Shown here: in pieces, positions 1 to 9,573 of the stretch
Layout: each line of letters begins with the position of its first letter
Position numbering within the stretch: the stretch's first letter is position 1
Notes under the pieces: generated by a model
Database searches by the model: none
Told to the model about the DNA's origin: nothing
Seen by the model: the letters and a program-made list of their open reading frames with translations, nothing else
Position numbers and translations under genes: made by a program
From: Auxenochlorella pyrenoidosa
Taxonomy: Eukaryota > Chlorophyta > Trebouxiophyceae > Chlorellales > Chlorellaceae
Length of the DNA stretch: 22,211 nt
NCBI GenBank assembly: GCA_001430745.1
Contig: KQ482011.1
Location: 125,570-147,780 of the forward strand
Reading direction: 5' to 3'

Positions 1-479
1 ACCCCCCCTGCGCCTGCAGCCCCTGGTGTCATCCTGCTCCTTTGGCCGTTCGTCTTTGATGCGGCGGTGGACGTTTGGTCCGCGATCCAAGCCGACCCAT
101 GACCTGGAGGCATTGCTGATAACCACTATCATTTGATCTCTAACTCATACCTGCAAATGTGTGAATAGGCGCCGAGGGCGAACACCTGAGCAGGCCGGGA
201 CTAGGGAACCGCATGAGCAACACACAACATCGTTTCGTGAGCCTCTACTCAACAACCCGCAGAGGGCAATGTTCTCCGGTCACGCATCTCCATGCACGGA
301 CACACTGTGTACTAATCGAATTCCCACAACACAAATGCCAGTGTAACAGCTCAAGCAGCTGATAATTGGCACCCTGCCTCCCCTGTGCACGAGGCGCCTG
401 CTCTGGCAGCAGCGGCGGCGGCAACAAACCTAATCCCTTTGAGTGCATTGCACGCATCCTCAATTGGCTCCCGGCCACC
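1..479. other. Upstream region without a recognised gene
   Basis: No reading frame here resembles a known protein, and the only ORFs are short and of low-complexity composition. The stretch should hold the promoter and 5' UTR of the HisRS gene that starts at 480. Several ATG triplets occur between about 200 and 335 and would be upstream start codons if the transcript begins that far out. I see no clear TATA box. The 3' end of a preceding gene could lie in the first 100 bases, but nothing shows it. Confidence 0.4.
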
Positions 480-3400
480 ATGGCTCCCCATGCTGTCATC
501 GCTGGCGGGGCTGGGGCCACCCTGAGCCTGGACCAAGTTCTGGCGGTCGTGCATGGCGCCCAGGTGGTGCTGGACAGCGCAGCATCGCAGCGCGTGAAGA
601 AGGAGTCTCCACCTCCCAAGTCGTTCCAGCCTGAGCAGCCGCCAGCAGAGGCCCCACCATGCAGCTCGGCCCTTGATCGGCAGCAGTGCCGGGCGGCCCT
701 GTTTTACAAGCTGCTTGCGCTCATCAACGGCAAGAGCGGCGTGCGGCTGGCGGTGGTCGAGGCGCTGGCCGCCCTGCTCAACTCCAGCGCCACGCCCGTG
801 CTGCCGGCAGCAGATGCCGATGCGGCGCCGCTCGCCTCTCTGGCAGCCTTCCTTCAGGGCGTGGGTGCTGCCGCCAGCGCTGATGGGGCGCAGCAGACGG
901 CGGCAGATGCCCTGGCAGCGGCAGGTGTGGAGGCTCCCGGCCTCAGCGCAGCCGAGCGGGCACTGGTGCAGGATGGGCAGAGCGTGTCGGCAGGCACCGC
1001 AGCCATTTGTGTGCAGGCCGGCAAGCTGCTGCTGGCTGTGGCCAACGCCGCAGCGGCGCTGTCGGCAGAGGCGCTGCAGGCAGATGTGAGTGGGCAGGGT
1101 GGCATGCTGCGCGTTTCATTGGTTAGGTTGCCTGGCGGTTGGGGCCAGCTGCTCCGCACTAGCAGTGCTGAACACAGCTGTTGCATGTGGGTGGCGTTGA
1201 GGGGGCTACACAGCAGGATGGGTCGGAGACTCGCAGAGCATGCCAGCGGCCCGCGAAGGGCCGCCTCCCAAGCCGCCACTCGCAGCCCACCCTGCAGCCG
1301 CCTCTGCCGTGGATGGTCCCCTTCATCCGCAGACAGTGGCCCTGGTGCTGGCGCTGCGGCTGTGCTTTCTTGCCCTGGGCGGCCTCACCAGGCTGCCTGC
1401 GTGCCTGCCTGCCCCCTCCCCTCTGCTCCCTGCCCTGCAGGTCAAGGCCCTGGATGCTGATGCTGTAGAGGCGCAGCCCCACAAGGGCGCCCTGGAGGCT
1501 GCCGAGGAGATTCGCGGCCTGCTGGACGGCTCCCGGCAGGTCAACGGCAAGAAGGCCGGCGCCGGCAGCGTGGCGGCGCTCAACTCGGCGCCGCAGGTGG
1601 GCAGGGGAATGACCAGGGCGGGCGCTGGTGGGGCGTCCCTGTCTGTGGCGTCGCCATGCATGCTGGGGCACCCCTGTGTGGTGGTGATAAGCCCAGCCGT
1701 GCTTGCCATGCCTGCGCTTGCTGGCTGCCCGCCGATGGTGCCATGGCCCGATCGGGCGTATGGGGTGCCAATCGCAGCAGGCGCTGCCTCATGACAGGGC
1801 GTTGACGCGTCCTGCTGGCACTGCCCCCTTGCACGGCAGGTGCACGGCGCGCTGCTCGAGGCGCTGAATGCGGCGGCAGCACCCGCCAAGGCCGAGCTGG
1901 CCGCCGCGGCGCTGCCGCCTGCCAAGGATGGGCAGCCGCAGCAGGCGGGCTCCCCCGCCCTGGCTGCGGGCCTGCTGCTGCTGTCCACAGCGTTCCTCAA
2001 GACTGCGGGCCTCAGCCTCAAGCGCAGCGCAGCCATTGCCGGCCGCCTGCCGACTGTCGCGGCAGCGGCGGCAGCAGGCGCGCCGCCGGCGGATGTGGCG
2101 CCCCTGCAGGCGGCGCTGCAGGCGGTGGCGGGCGCGGCGGGCGCGGCGGTTGACGCTGGCAAGCGGCAGGCAGCGGAGACGAGCAGCAAGCTGGCGCTGG
2201 CAGAGCCAGATGAGGCTGCACCCGGCTTGGCGGCTGCGCAGGCGGCCTATGCTGCGCTGCACGCTCTGCGGCAGGCGCTTGCAGTGGAGGCTCTGGCGGC
2301 GGCCACCAGCCTGCGGCTGCAGGAAGGGAAGCCCGCCGACGGTGCCGCCGCTGCGGCGGCGGCGGCGGCAGAGGTGGTAGCGGCAGCGGCCAACGGCGGC
2401 GCGGACGGCGGGAAGAAGAAAGACAAGAAAAAGGACAAGGGCGGGCCGCAGGGCATGCAGTTGGGCAAGGGCGCCGCGCAGCTGCGCGCCTTTGTCGAGC
2501 ACGCAGCCGCGGGCGGCAGCCCGAGCGCCGGCGGTGATGACGTGGCGGGCGCGCTGCGCACGCTGAGCCTGGACGGCGGCGACGCTGACCTGGCGGCGCA
2601 GCTGGCCCGCGTGGCGGCGGCGCTCGACCCGCTGGGCCATGGCCTGGCGCAGCAGCTGGCGGCGCTGCGGGCCGTCATCGAGGCCAACCAGGTGGGCTGC
2701 CTGCCTTTGCTTTTTATCTTTTTCTAAAATGTCGGTAGCGCTCTTGTTTGGCACAGGGGCTGCCGTCCCAGGCACGGGGTCTGATCCCCCCTGCGCCTGC
2801 TGCATTCCCTCCTGCTCCCGCTCGTTAGCTGCGCACCATAAGCTGCAGCGCACGATCGCGTGTGGGCATCCCCGTTCTTGCACTGCAAAGCGGTGGGAAC
2901 GATTGCCAGCCAGGCCGGCACAGGCCCAATTTGGATCCAGTGGGCAACGCTGCTGGCGCCTGCCGATACCAAGAGCTAACCCCCCACCCCCCAACCTCCA
3001 TCCCCCCTCTTCTTTCCCGCCCTTCCCAGGCACGGCGCAAGCCCAAGATTGCCAAGGGCGCGCGAGACTTCATGCCCGACCAGATGGCGATCCGAGAGGT
3101 GGGCGGGGCGCCCAGCAGAGCGGCACAACCGGGCCTACAAACCCCAACCCGCTGAAGATTTCCCTTCCCCTAGCGGCGTGCTGGGTGGGCTGCTGGAGGA
3201 AGCAGCCAGCCTCTTCATGCGCACTGCTGTGACAGGCGCTGCCCGGTTGTTCTCTTGTTGTCCAGGCTCGCCCCAGGATCGCCCTCGTCTGTTTTGTGCA
3301 CAGCCACCCAGGCAGGCCTGCCCACAACCTGCTCCGACCTCTTGGCCCGCTGCTGTCCCTGCGCAGGTGGCCTTCTCCAAGATTACCGGCGTGTTCAAGC

Positions 3401-6400
3401 GCCACGGCGCCGTGTCCATCGACACCCCCGTCTTTGAGCTCAGGTGATGCCGCTGGGGGCATGGGGTCAAGAAGGCACAGCTGCAGGGGGCGTTGAGCCT
3501 TGTGCGTAGGCAGCGCTGTGCGGGTGTGGCACGAGTGCGCGGAGGCAAGAAGGCACAGCTGCGGGGGGCGTCAAGCCTTTTGCGCAGGCTGTGCTGCGTG
3601 GGTTCGGCAGAAGGCCGGCCTGCGCACGCCCGCGGCTGCTTCAATCAGCCCCTTAGCCATGTGCACGGCCGACGGCCCTACACCCGTGCGCCTGCCCCTG
3701 CCCCTCCCGCCCATGCCTGGCCTGAACGCCGCCTGAACGCCGCCTGAACACCCCTGCATTGCCACCGACCCCTGCATTGCCACCGACACGAACGGTCTGC
3801 AGGGAGACGCTGATGGGCAAGTATGGCGAGGACTCAAAGCTAATCTACGACCTGGCCGACCAGGTGGGCCCCCTCAGCCACCCTCGTCCTTCTTTTCTTG
3901 CTCAGGGCACTGCAAACCTGCATTCTGGTTCCGGGCATGTGAGCCGCCAGGAACAATCGGGGGGGAGGGGTTGTTTTCGTTCCGTACCAAACGTTCGTAC
4001 CAGCGCCACAAGGAAAAGAAACAACAGGTATCGCCAGAAGCTCATCTACGACCTGGCAGACCAGGTGGGCCCTCATACTTGTTTGTATTTAGTTGCTTCG
4101 AACGATGCATATTGAGTTTGGCCAGGCTGGCAGACCAGGTGGGGCCCCCTCCGCCAGCCTTGGCTGTCTTTTCTTGGTTGCCTCTGGCTGTTGTCTGTGG
4201 CCTGCGATTGAGCACGTGTGGCAGGGCACACCGCGCGGCGCGCATGCTATTGCTGCGTTGCGGCAGCCATCCTGCACATGCGCAGCTTCCCTCGGCTGCA
4301 TGCCCAACGTTGTTTAGCTTCCGAGCGGAGCAGAGGTACACACCAGCGCACCAGCAGCTGGCAGCTCGGCATGCTGCAGCGCGTTCAAGCATGCCAGTGG
4401 TTTGGCAGGCTGAACGCGTTGCAGCATCCCAAGCCAGCTGCGGGTGCGCTGATGCGCCAGCAGCTCGCTCAGGGTGCAGCATCACTCATCTCTTTGAAAT
4501 GGCCTGGCCGGCCGGCGGCCGCCGTGCAGGGCGGCAAGGCCCGGTCGCTGCGCATATCGTTTGCACCGCCAGCTGGCGCTCACCCCTGCACTAACCCTAA
4601 ATCCGCGCTGAGCTGCCCCCGCAGGGCGCCAAGATCCTGTCGCTGCGCTGCGGTACGATTATGCACCGCCAGCTTGCACCTGACCTCAACCCCTGAACCC
4701 CCCCTACCTGCCCCCTTCAGGGCGGCGAGATCCTGTCGCTGCGGTACGACCTGACTGTGCCCTTTGCGCGCTTTGTGGCGCTGCACGGCGTGGGCAACAT
4801 CAAGCGGTACCACATCGCCAAGGTGCACATGCTTAGATGTTTGTCATTGATTATGTCGCCCCGCTTGAATGTACACACAAGCCCGTGGCCTCTTTGCCTG
4901 CGCCTTCAGCCCACGATCCGGGGGCTGTCTGCCTGCCGTGGTTAAGCTGCGGCTGGTCACTTGCCCTCTGCCGTCCCTGTGTGTGTTGCTGTTTTCAGCT
5001 CGTGCCTGCCATTAGACACTGCCTGCACTGCTCCAGCGGCATTTGCGTTTCCCCGTCCTCCTGCACTACCGCTTTGACAGCGCCTCCCCTCGCCTTGCCA
5101 ACAGCCCCCGCCCGCCCCACCGGGCCCCCCCAACCCCTTGGACAGGTGTACCGCCGCAACCAGCACACATGCACACACACACTCACACACACACACACAA
5201 GACGCACCCCTTACGCCCCCCAGCAGGTGTACCGCCGCGACCAGCACACATGCACACACACACACACACACAAACACACACCCCTTACGCCCCCGGCAGG
5301 TGTACCGCCGCGACCAGCCGCAGATGAACCGCGGCCGCTTCCGCGAGTTCTTCCAGTGCGATTTCGACATTGCGGGCAGCTACCCCGCCATGGTGCCCGA
5401 CGCAGAGGTGCTCAAGGTGCGCGGCATACCCCCGCAGCTTGCTGGTTCCCTGTCAATCTCAGTGCAAAGTCAGTGTCTGGGGCGGTGGCCCGCCATTGTG
5501 CCCATCGCCGAGGTGCCCTTTGCCGGCCCGCCTCCGCTGCAGGTTTCCTCCCAACCCCCCCCGGCCCGCGGAGATCTTGGACAAACTCTGATCCCCTTTC
5601 TTCTCCCTGCCTCCCCTCCCTCCCCCCTCCACACAGGTGCTGGTGGAGATCCTGGGCGACCTCTGATCTCCCTTCCTTGGCTTGGCCACCCTCTCATCTC
5701 CATTCCTTCCCTCTCTTTCTCCTGTCCAGGTGCTGGTGGAGATCCTGGACGACCTGTCGCTGGGCGAGTACGAGGTGAAGCTCAACCACCGGCGGCTGCT
5801 GGACGCCATGCTCGACATCGCGGGGGTGCCGCCCCAGGTGCGCCGCATGCAGCCCTGTCGACTGTTTTTTTCTTTTCTTTTTTCTTTGGGTTCCTGGCAG
5901 GCAGGGAGCCCACACGTCGCTCTTTCCTGGTGCACTTCTACCCCCGTAGGGGGGGAGGGGGGGGGGGTATGCTGCCAGTGCGCAGCTGCCCCGCTGAGCA
6001 GCCTCGCCTGTGGTTCTGGGGCCCGGGCCGCGCTGCAACGCGCACCCTGGTGCCTGTGGCATGGCCGACCGGCCTTGCAGGGAATCTGCCTGCCAGGCCA
6101 CGCCGGCTCATCAAATCGCGCTGCACCCCGACACCTCTGCGGCCCCTTTGCGTCTTTCCCCCTTCAGCGCTTGCGCCCTACTTTCCAACCCCGCAGAAGT
6201 TCCGCCCCATCTGCTCTGCCATCGACAAGCTTGACAAGGAGCCTTGGGAGGCTGTCCGCGAGGGTGAGGCTTGCCTTTCGCAGGCACTCTCACACCCCGC
6301 GCTCGCCATGCTCTGGGTTGTCTGCTGTGGGTGCCCTAGTGCAGCGCTGGGCACGCAGCCCTGGCAGTCGGCTGGCCCTGTTTGGCAAGCACCCTGTGCC

Positions 6401-8903
6401 GCGTGCACATTGCCACCCTGTGGCCTTGGCCTCTGCCCCTGTCGTTGTTGTGAGGAAAGCAAGGTCGTTTTGGTTAGTTCTGCTCCCTTTGCCTCTGCTT
6501 GATGCCTCTGCCAAGGGTGTTTGAGAGGAGAGAGGCCACGCGCGGCCTCCTGAGGTTCCAGGGTTGAGCGCAGCACAGTGTGCTCTCTACCAGCTCCCCC
6601 TTTTCCCCTTGGGCTGCGTGCAGAGATGGTGGAAGAGAAGGGGCTGCCCGGCCACGTGGCCGACCGCATCGGCGAGTTTGTGGTTCTGCGGGGGAAGCCG
6701 ATGGAGCTGCTGGAGAAGCTGAGCGAAGCAGGTGAGGCGGCAGTACCTGGCATACCAGAGGTGGGGTGGTGTAGTGCATGTTCATGCGGCACGGCTCACA
6801 GAGATTGCGCTCTCGCTCTCAGGTGCTGTGCCCCGGGCCACCGCCGACAGCTGCCTTGTACGGACTGCACAGAGCACGGCTGCCTGCATGTCTGCCCCCT
6901 CGCCGTGCCCTGCAGCGCACCCGCTGGCGCAGCACGCCGAGTCGGCAGCAGCGCTGGAGGAGCTGCGCACCCTGTTTGGCTTCCTGGAATCGATGGGCGC
7001 GCTGGGCCCCATCGTGTTTGACCTCAGGTCCGGATGCGCAGGGCAGGCAGCGCGTGCAGCCAGCCGACGCCGGCATGCAGCGCGCGCCTGCACCGGCCCC
7101 TGGCGGCCCTGGGGTGCACGCTGTCATGCGCAGCACCCACCTCGTGGTTGACCAGGTTTGACCGGCATTGACCGGCCCCTCCGTGCCCGCCTACCCTGCA
7201 GCCTCGCGCGCGGCCTGGACTACTACACCGGCGTGATCTACGAGGCCGTGCTCAAGGGGGCTAACGTGGGCAGCATTGCCGCGGGCGGCAGGTGCGCCGC
7301 GCGCCGCGCTCACTGTCGTGCACGGCGCCGCGCCGGCGCTGCACGTCTGGCACGCCTGGCGCAGCGTGCTCCACTGCTCAGCCTCGACCCGCCTCAAGCC
7401 AGCTCCCGCCTCTGCTTCTGCCCGACCCGCCTCGCCCCGGCATCCTTTTCTGTTTCTGCCCAACCCGCCTCGCCCGGGCGCCCGCCCCTGCCTCGCCCCG
7501 ACCCGCCTCGCCCCAGCACCCCTTCTCTTTCTGCCCGACCCGCCTCGCCCCGGCATCCCTTTCTCCCTCTGCCTGCAGGTACGACAAGCTGGTGGGCATG
7601 TTCAGCGATGTGCATGTGTACCTTCAACCCCTCGCCCCAGCACCCCCCTCTTGCCGTGCCCCGCAGGTACGACAGGCTGGTGGGCATGTTCAGCGGCAAG
7701 GAGGTGCCCGCCGTGGGCGTGTCCATCGGCATCGAGCGCGTGTTTGCCATCATGGAGGCCCAGCTGCGCGCGCAGGCGGAGCAGGCGAGGGGGCGAGGAG
7801 GTTCTGGCTGACCGGGTGTCGTGCGCCAACCCGCTTCCTGCGTTGGGACAACCGCAAGGCCCGCTCAACGGCGGGCTTGTGCAGCGCCATGCACGGCCGG
7901 CTTGCAGTCCCCCCCACCCCCCGCCTGCGCTCTGCCCTCTGGCGCAGTTCATGGCGGCCCGCATGCTCGGGCCGATGCCCCTCGCTTGCCAGCCCTCCCG
8001 AGCGCTCCCGCTCCCGCTCCCACCGCGGCCCTGCAGGCGGGCGGTACCATCCGTGAGACAGAGACCGAAGTGCTGGTGGCCTCCATCGGTGGCGGCATGC
8101 AGCCGCGGCGCATGCACATCTGCGCCGACCTGTGGGCTGCGGGAATCAAGGCGGAATTTGGCTACAAGGCCAACCCCAAGATGCCAGACCAGGTGGGGCC
8201 AGGCGCCCTGCCCTGACTGTGTGGTTTGGTTGACCCGAGGTTCCCTGTGCCCTTCGGCTTGCCGCGCCCGGCTCTCACCCGGCCTGCTCCTGTGTTCGTT
8301 GCGTTGCACCCCCGCAGCCGGGCTATGCGCACGCCTTCTGCGCATGGCACCGTCACCTTTCAGTCTGGCTACACCTGGCTCACATCTGGCCCCTCCTTTT
8401 CCCCCCTGTTTGTGCCCCGCAGCTGGGCTACGCGCTGAAGCAGGGCATCCCCTACATGGTGCTGTTTGGGGAGAGCGAGCTGGCGGCGGGGGTGCTCAAG
8501 ATCAAGGACCTGGATGCCGGCACCGAGGAGGCTGTCCCAGAGGTCAGGGGGAACCGAATCTTGCCCAGCTGACGCACGCGTGGCTCCGGCAGCTGTGTGC
8601 TTGGCAGGCTTCCCTGGTTGGGTTCAGACAGCGCGCCAGTCGCGCTTTGCATGGGCATCGCGTGCAGCTCTCTGCGCGCGCCCGCCCTGCCCCCGCCCCC
8701 AGCCCCCACCCTACCCCACCACAACGCACACACACACGCACGTGCACGCGTTTGCACGCGCGCACGCACACACTCTTTCCTACCCACCCCACCCACGCAC
8801 CCAACCCCCGCAGGCGGAGCTGGTGGGGCGGCTGCAGCAGCTGGTCAGGACCAAGGCGGACCGGCGCATCGTGTACCAGCAAAAGGACGAGGGCCAGGCA
8901 TGA
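480..8903 (+). CDS. HisRS: Histidine--tRNA ligase, cytosolic plant type, with ammonia-lyase-like N-terminal domain (17 exons)
   Basis: Class II aminoacyl-tRNA synthetase that charges tRNA-His with histidine using ATP. Exons: 480-1085, 1441-1596, 1840-2691, 3030-3098, 3367-3443, 3803-3863, 4721-4822, 5300-5416, 5730-5837, 6197-6263, 6624-6731, 6916-7027, 7202-7291, 7667-7784, 8037-8192, 8423-8542, 8814-8903. All phases fit and give 1002 residues. Residues 1 to about 538 form an alanine-rich region ([12 protein letters not shown] near the start, a Lys/Asp run near 445) like the histidine/phenylalanine ammonia-lyase-like part of plant HisRS. The catalytic core starts at [10 protein letters not shown] (about 548) and shows [13 protein letters not shown] (motif 2, about 655), ARGLDYYTG (histidine-binding loop, about 814) and GVSIGIERV (motif 3, about 859). 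Exons 15-17 are the anticodon-binding domain. The start ATG sits in GGCCACCATGG. No transit peptide is obvious, so the enzyme is probably cytosolic. Intron 14 has a GC donor at 7785. Exon calls are strong in the core and less certain in the N-terminal part. Confidence 0.93.
3467..3625. repeat. Tandem repeat of about 78 bases in HisRS intron 5
   Basis: The segment beginning CAAGAAGGCACAGCTGC at 3468 recurs at about 3546. The match continues as GGGGGCGTTGAGCCTT against GGGGGCGTCAAGCCTT and then a TGCGTAGGC/TGCGCAGGC stretch. Two diverged copies are visible, lying between exon 5 and exon 6. No coding role is evident. Confidence 0.75.
3719..3790. repeat. Two short tandem repeats just upstream of HisRS exon 6
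   Basis: CCTGAACGCCG is repeated about three times from 3719. It is followed by two near-identical copies of CCCTGCATTGCCACCGAC between about 3751 and 3788. They sit directly before the acceptor of exon 6 (exon start 3803) and replace the usual pyrimidine tract. Confidence 0.7.
4033..4178 (+). repeat. Two degenerate copies of the 3' end of HisRS exon 6 with copied donor sites
   Basis: Exon 6 ends KLIYDLADQ at 3863, followed by the donor GTGGGC. Downstream, 4036-4064 encodes the same peptide with synonymous and silent changes and is again followed by GTGGGCC at 4065. A third, shorter copy ends GCAGACCAG at 4138 with the donor-like GTGGGG at 4139. The intron side also matches: the first and third copies both run on through a CCCCCTC stretch to TCTTTTCTTG. 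These look like tandem duplications spanning the exon-intron border. Confidence 0.85.
4524..4720 (+). repeat. Two degenerate copies of the 5' end of HisRS exon 7 with copied acceptor sites
   Basis: True exon 7 starts at 4721 with GGCGGCGAGATCCTGTCGCTGC after TTCAG. The same edge appears at 4625 (after CCGCAG, as GGCGCCAAGATCCTGTCG) and at 4530 (after TGCAG, as GGCGGCAAGGCCCGGTCG). Spacing is 95 and 96 bases, so the three edges form a ladder. Flanking bases also match, for example a GCACCGCCAGCT segment in both upstream copies. The copy at 4625 is in frame with exon 7 but runs into TGA before reaching it. Confidence 0.85.
5140..5299 (+). repeat. Two copies of the 5' end of HisRS exon 8 joined to CA microsatellites
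   Basis: True exon 8 begins at 5300 with GTGTACCGCCGCGACCAG. Nearly identical edges with copied CAG acceptors begin at 5146 and 5227. Both read VYRR(N/D)Q and then turn into CACACATGCACACACA repeats (about 5161-5200 and 5242-5281). Spacings are 81 and 73 bases. Use of either copied acceptor would shift the frame (offsets 154 and 73). Confidence 0.88.
5486..5520 (+). repeat. Degenerate copy of the 3' end of HisRS exon 8
   Basis: CCCGCCATTGTGCCCATCGC followed by CGAGGTGC matches the exon 8 end, where CCCGCCATGGTGCCCGACGC is followed by AGAGGTGC (about 5384-5411). It lies about 107 bases further on, inside intron 8. It has lost the terminal CTCAAG and the donor that follow in the real exon. Confidence 0.7.
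5562..5729 (+). repeat. Two copies of the 5' end of HisRS exon 9
   Basis: Exon 9 starts at 5730 with GTGCTGGTGGAGATCCTGG. A near-perfect copy with its own ACACAG acceptor starts at 5637, and a more decayed one without an acceptor aligns from about 5562 (GAGATCTTGGAC). Both copies continue into CTCTGATC, so each would place TGA in frame soon after the copied acceptor. The offset from the first good copy to the true exon is 93 bases, a multiple of three. Confidence 0.88.
5949..5967 (+). repeat. Guanine run in HisRS intron 9
   Basis: A run of guanines interrupted once by adenine, preceded about 65 bases earlier by a thymine-rich tract (5873-5888). Such a run could form a quadruplex in the transcript or be length-uncertain in the assembly. 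No other role is visible. Confidence 0.7.
7377..7666 (+). repeat. Minisatellite and copied exon 14 start in HisRS intron 13
   Basis: A unit of roughly 40 bases built around CCCGACCCGCCTCGCCCC and a following pyrimidine run (TTTCTGTTTCTGC type) occurs about five times between 7383 and 7571. The last unit ends in CTGCAG and a copy of the exon 14 start at 7579 (GTACGACAAGCTGGTGGGCA). The true exon starts at 7667 with GTACGACAGGCTGGTGGGCA, and a further CTCGCCCCAGCACC remnant lies between them. The copy is 88 bases upstream, so its use would shift the frame. Confidence 0.87.
8309..8345 (+). repeat. Copied acceptor and 5' end of HisRS exon 16
   Basis: CCCCGCAG followed by CCGGGCTATGCGC at 8318 resembles the true acceptor and exon start at 8423 (CCCCGCAG, CTGGGCTACGCGC). 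The two starts are 105 bases apart, a multiple of three, and the frame between them has no stop codon. Splicing to the upstream site would therefore add 35 residues. Confidence 0.7.
8722..8778. repeat. Alternating purine-pyrimidine tract in HisRS intron 16
   Basis: CA dinucleotides mixed with CG steps (ACACACACGCACGTGCACGC and onward) run for about 50 bases before the pyrimidine tract of exon 17. This is a microsatellite, and in principle a Z-DNA-prone sequence. Confidence 0.75.
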
Positions 8904-9000
8904 GCGAGAGCAGCGTATGCATGCGCCAGGGCGCCCGCGGCGTGGCTGCCATGGCAGCGCTGTTGCTTTGGCTGGGGGCCTGCCGCGCCCAGCACACAGA

Positions 9001-9005
9001 TGTAA
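9001..9005 (+). terminator. Polyadenylation signal TGTAA for HisRS
   Basis: TGTAA, the usual chlorophyte poly(A) signal, lies 98 bases after the HisRS stop codon. The cleavage site would be expected some 10-20 bases downstream. Confidence 0.6.
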
Positions 9006-9273
9006 CTCATGCGCCGGCCGCCACGGGCAGTGGGCATGCATCCAGGTACAGCAAAGCGCAGCATGACCCTAAAGAATACCCAGTTTGTTGTGGTAATTCA
9101 TGAGGTATGGCCACATTCAGGTAGAGCACTCCTCATGCCTGTGAGCGCGGAGTAGGTGCAACCGCACCCACTTCTGCAACGGCTAGGACTGGGTGCCTGT
9201 TGTTTGTGCCCAGCTGCCATCAGCTTGGTAAGAGGGAGCACTGTAGTGCGTTACCTGCCGAGGCGGGAATGCT

Positions 9274-9300
9274 CTGGCCGCCGCGAAGCACGGCGGCCAG
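9274..9300. repeat. Perfect 10-bp hairpin
   Basis: The arms CTGGCCGCCG (9274-9283) and CGGCGGCCAG (9291-9300) are exact reverse complements with the 7-base loop CGAAGCA. Confidence 0.85.
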
Positions 9301-9573
9301 GCACAGCGCCAACCGCTGCTCATGGGCTGCTGCTGCTGCCACTGCCTGCCACCTTTGCATCCAGCTTGACTGCCATGGCATCTCTTACACGATGCCACAC
9401 TTCCAGCCTGGTGCTCAAGCCAGGCCAGGAGCTAGGCTGCCCAGCAGCCTGGCCTGGAAAGAAGAAGGTATGGATAATGTAGCAGATGGGGAGGGAACTA
9501 ACATACATCCGGCCAGTGGCGGCCTGCCGTACCTGGCGGCATCGGCGGGAAAGCTAGCTAGACGCGGTATAGT

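Noticed and set aside
85..98. 14-base match GCGATCCAAGCCGA shared with about 10723-10736
   Set aside because: One exact 14-mer repeat is expected by chance in a window of this size, and the flanks do not match.
1789..3033. 414-codon minus-strand ORF opposite HisRS exon 3
   Set aside because: It is antisense to alanine-rich coding sequence. Its Arg/Gly/Gln-rich composition is what GC-rich shadow frames give, and no motif was seen.
4591..4602. CTAACCCTAAAT, resembling a plant-type telomere repeat; also CCCTAAA near 9067 and CCCCAAAC-like repeats near 18560
   Set aside because: Single or degenerate units within introns or UTR; no array, so interstitial telomere sequence is not supported.
5140..5300. 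CRISPR-like repeat and spacer pattern
   Set aside because: Repeats are exon-edge copies plus microsatellite, of unequal spacing, in a eukaryotic intron; no cas genes.
5138..6502. 454-codon plus-strand ORF across HisRS exons 8-10
   Set aside because: It contains the true exon 8 peptide but then reads through introns with CA repeats and poly-pyrimidine tracts. Family sequence requires splicing.
7276..9066. 596-codon plus-strand ORF over the HisRS 3' half
   Set aside because: It reads the minisatellite and real exons in a wrong frame. The correct exons are in other frames and match HisRS.
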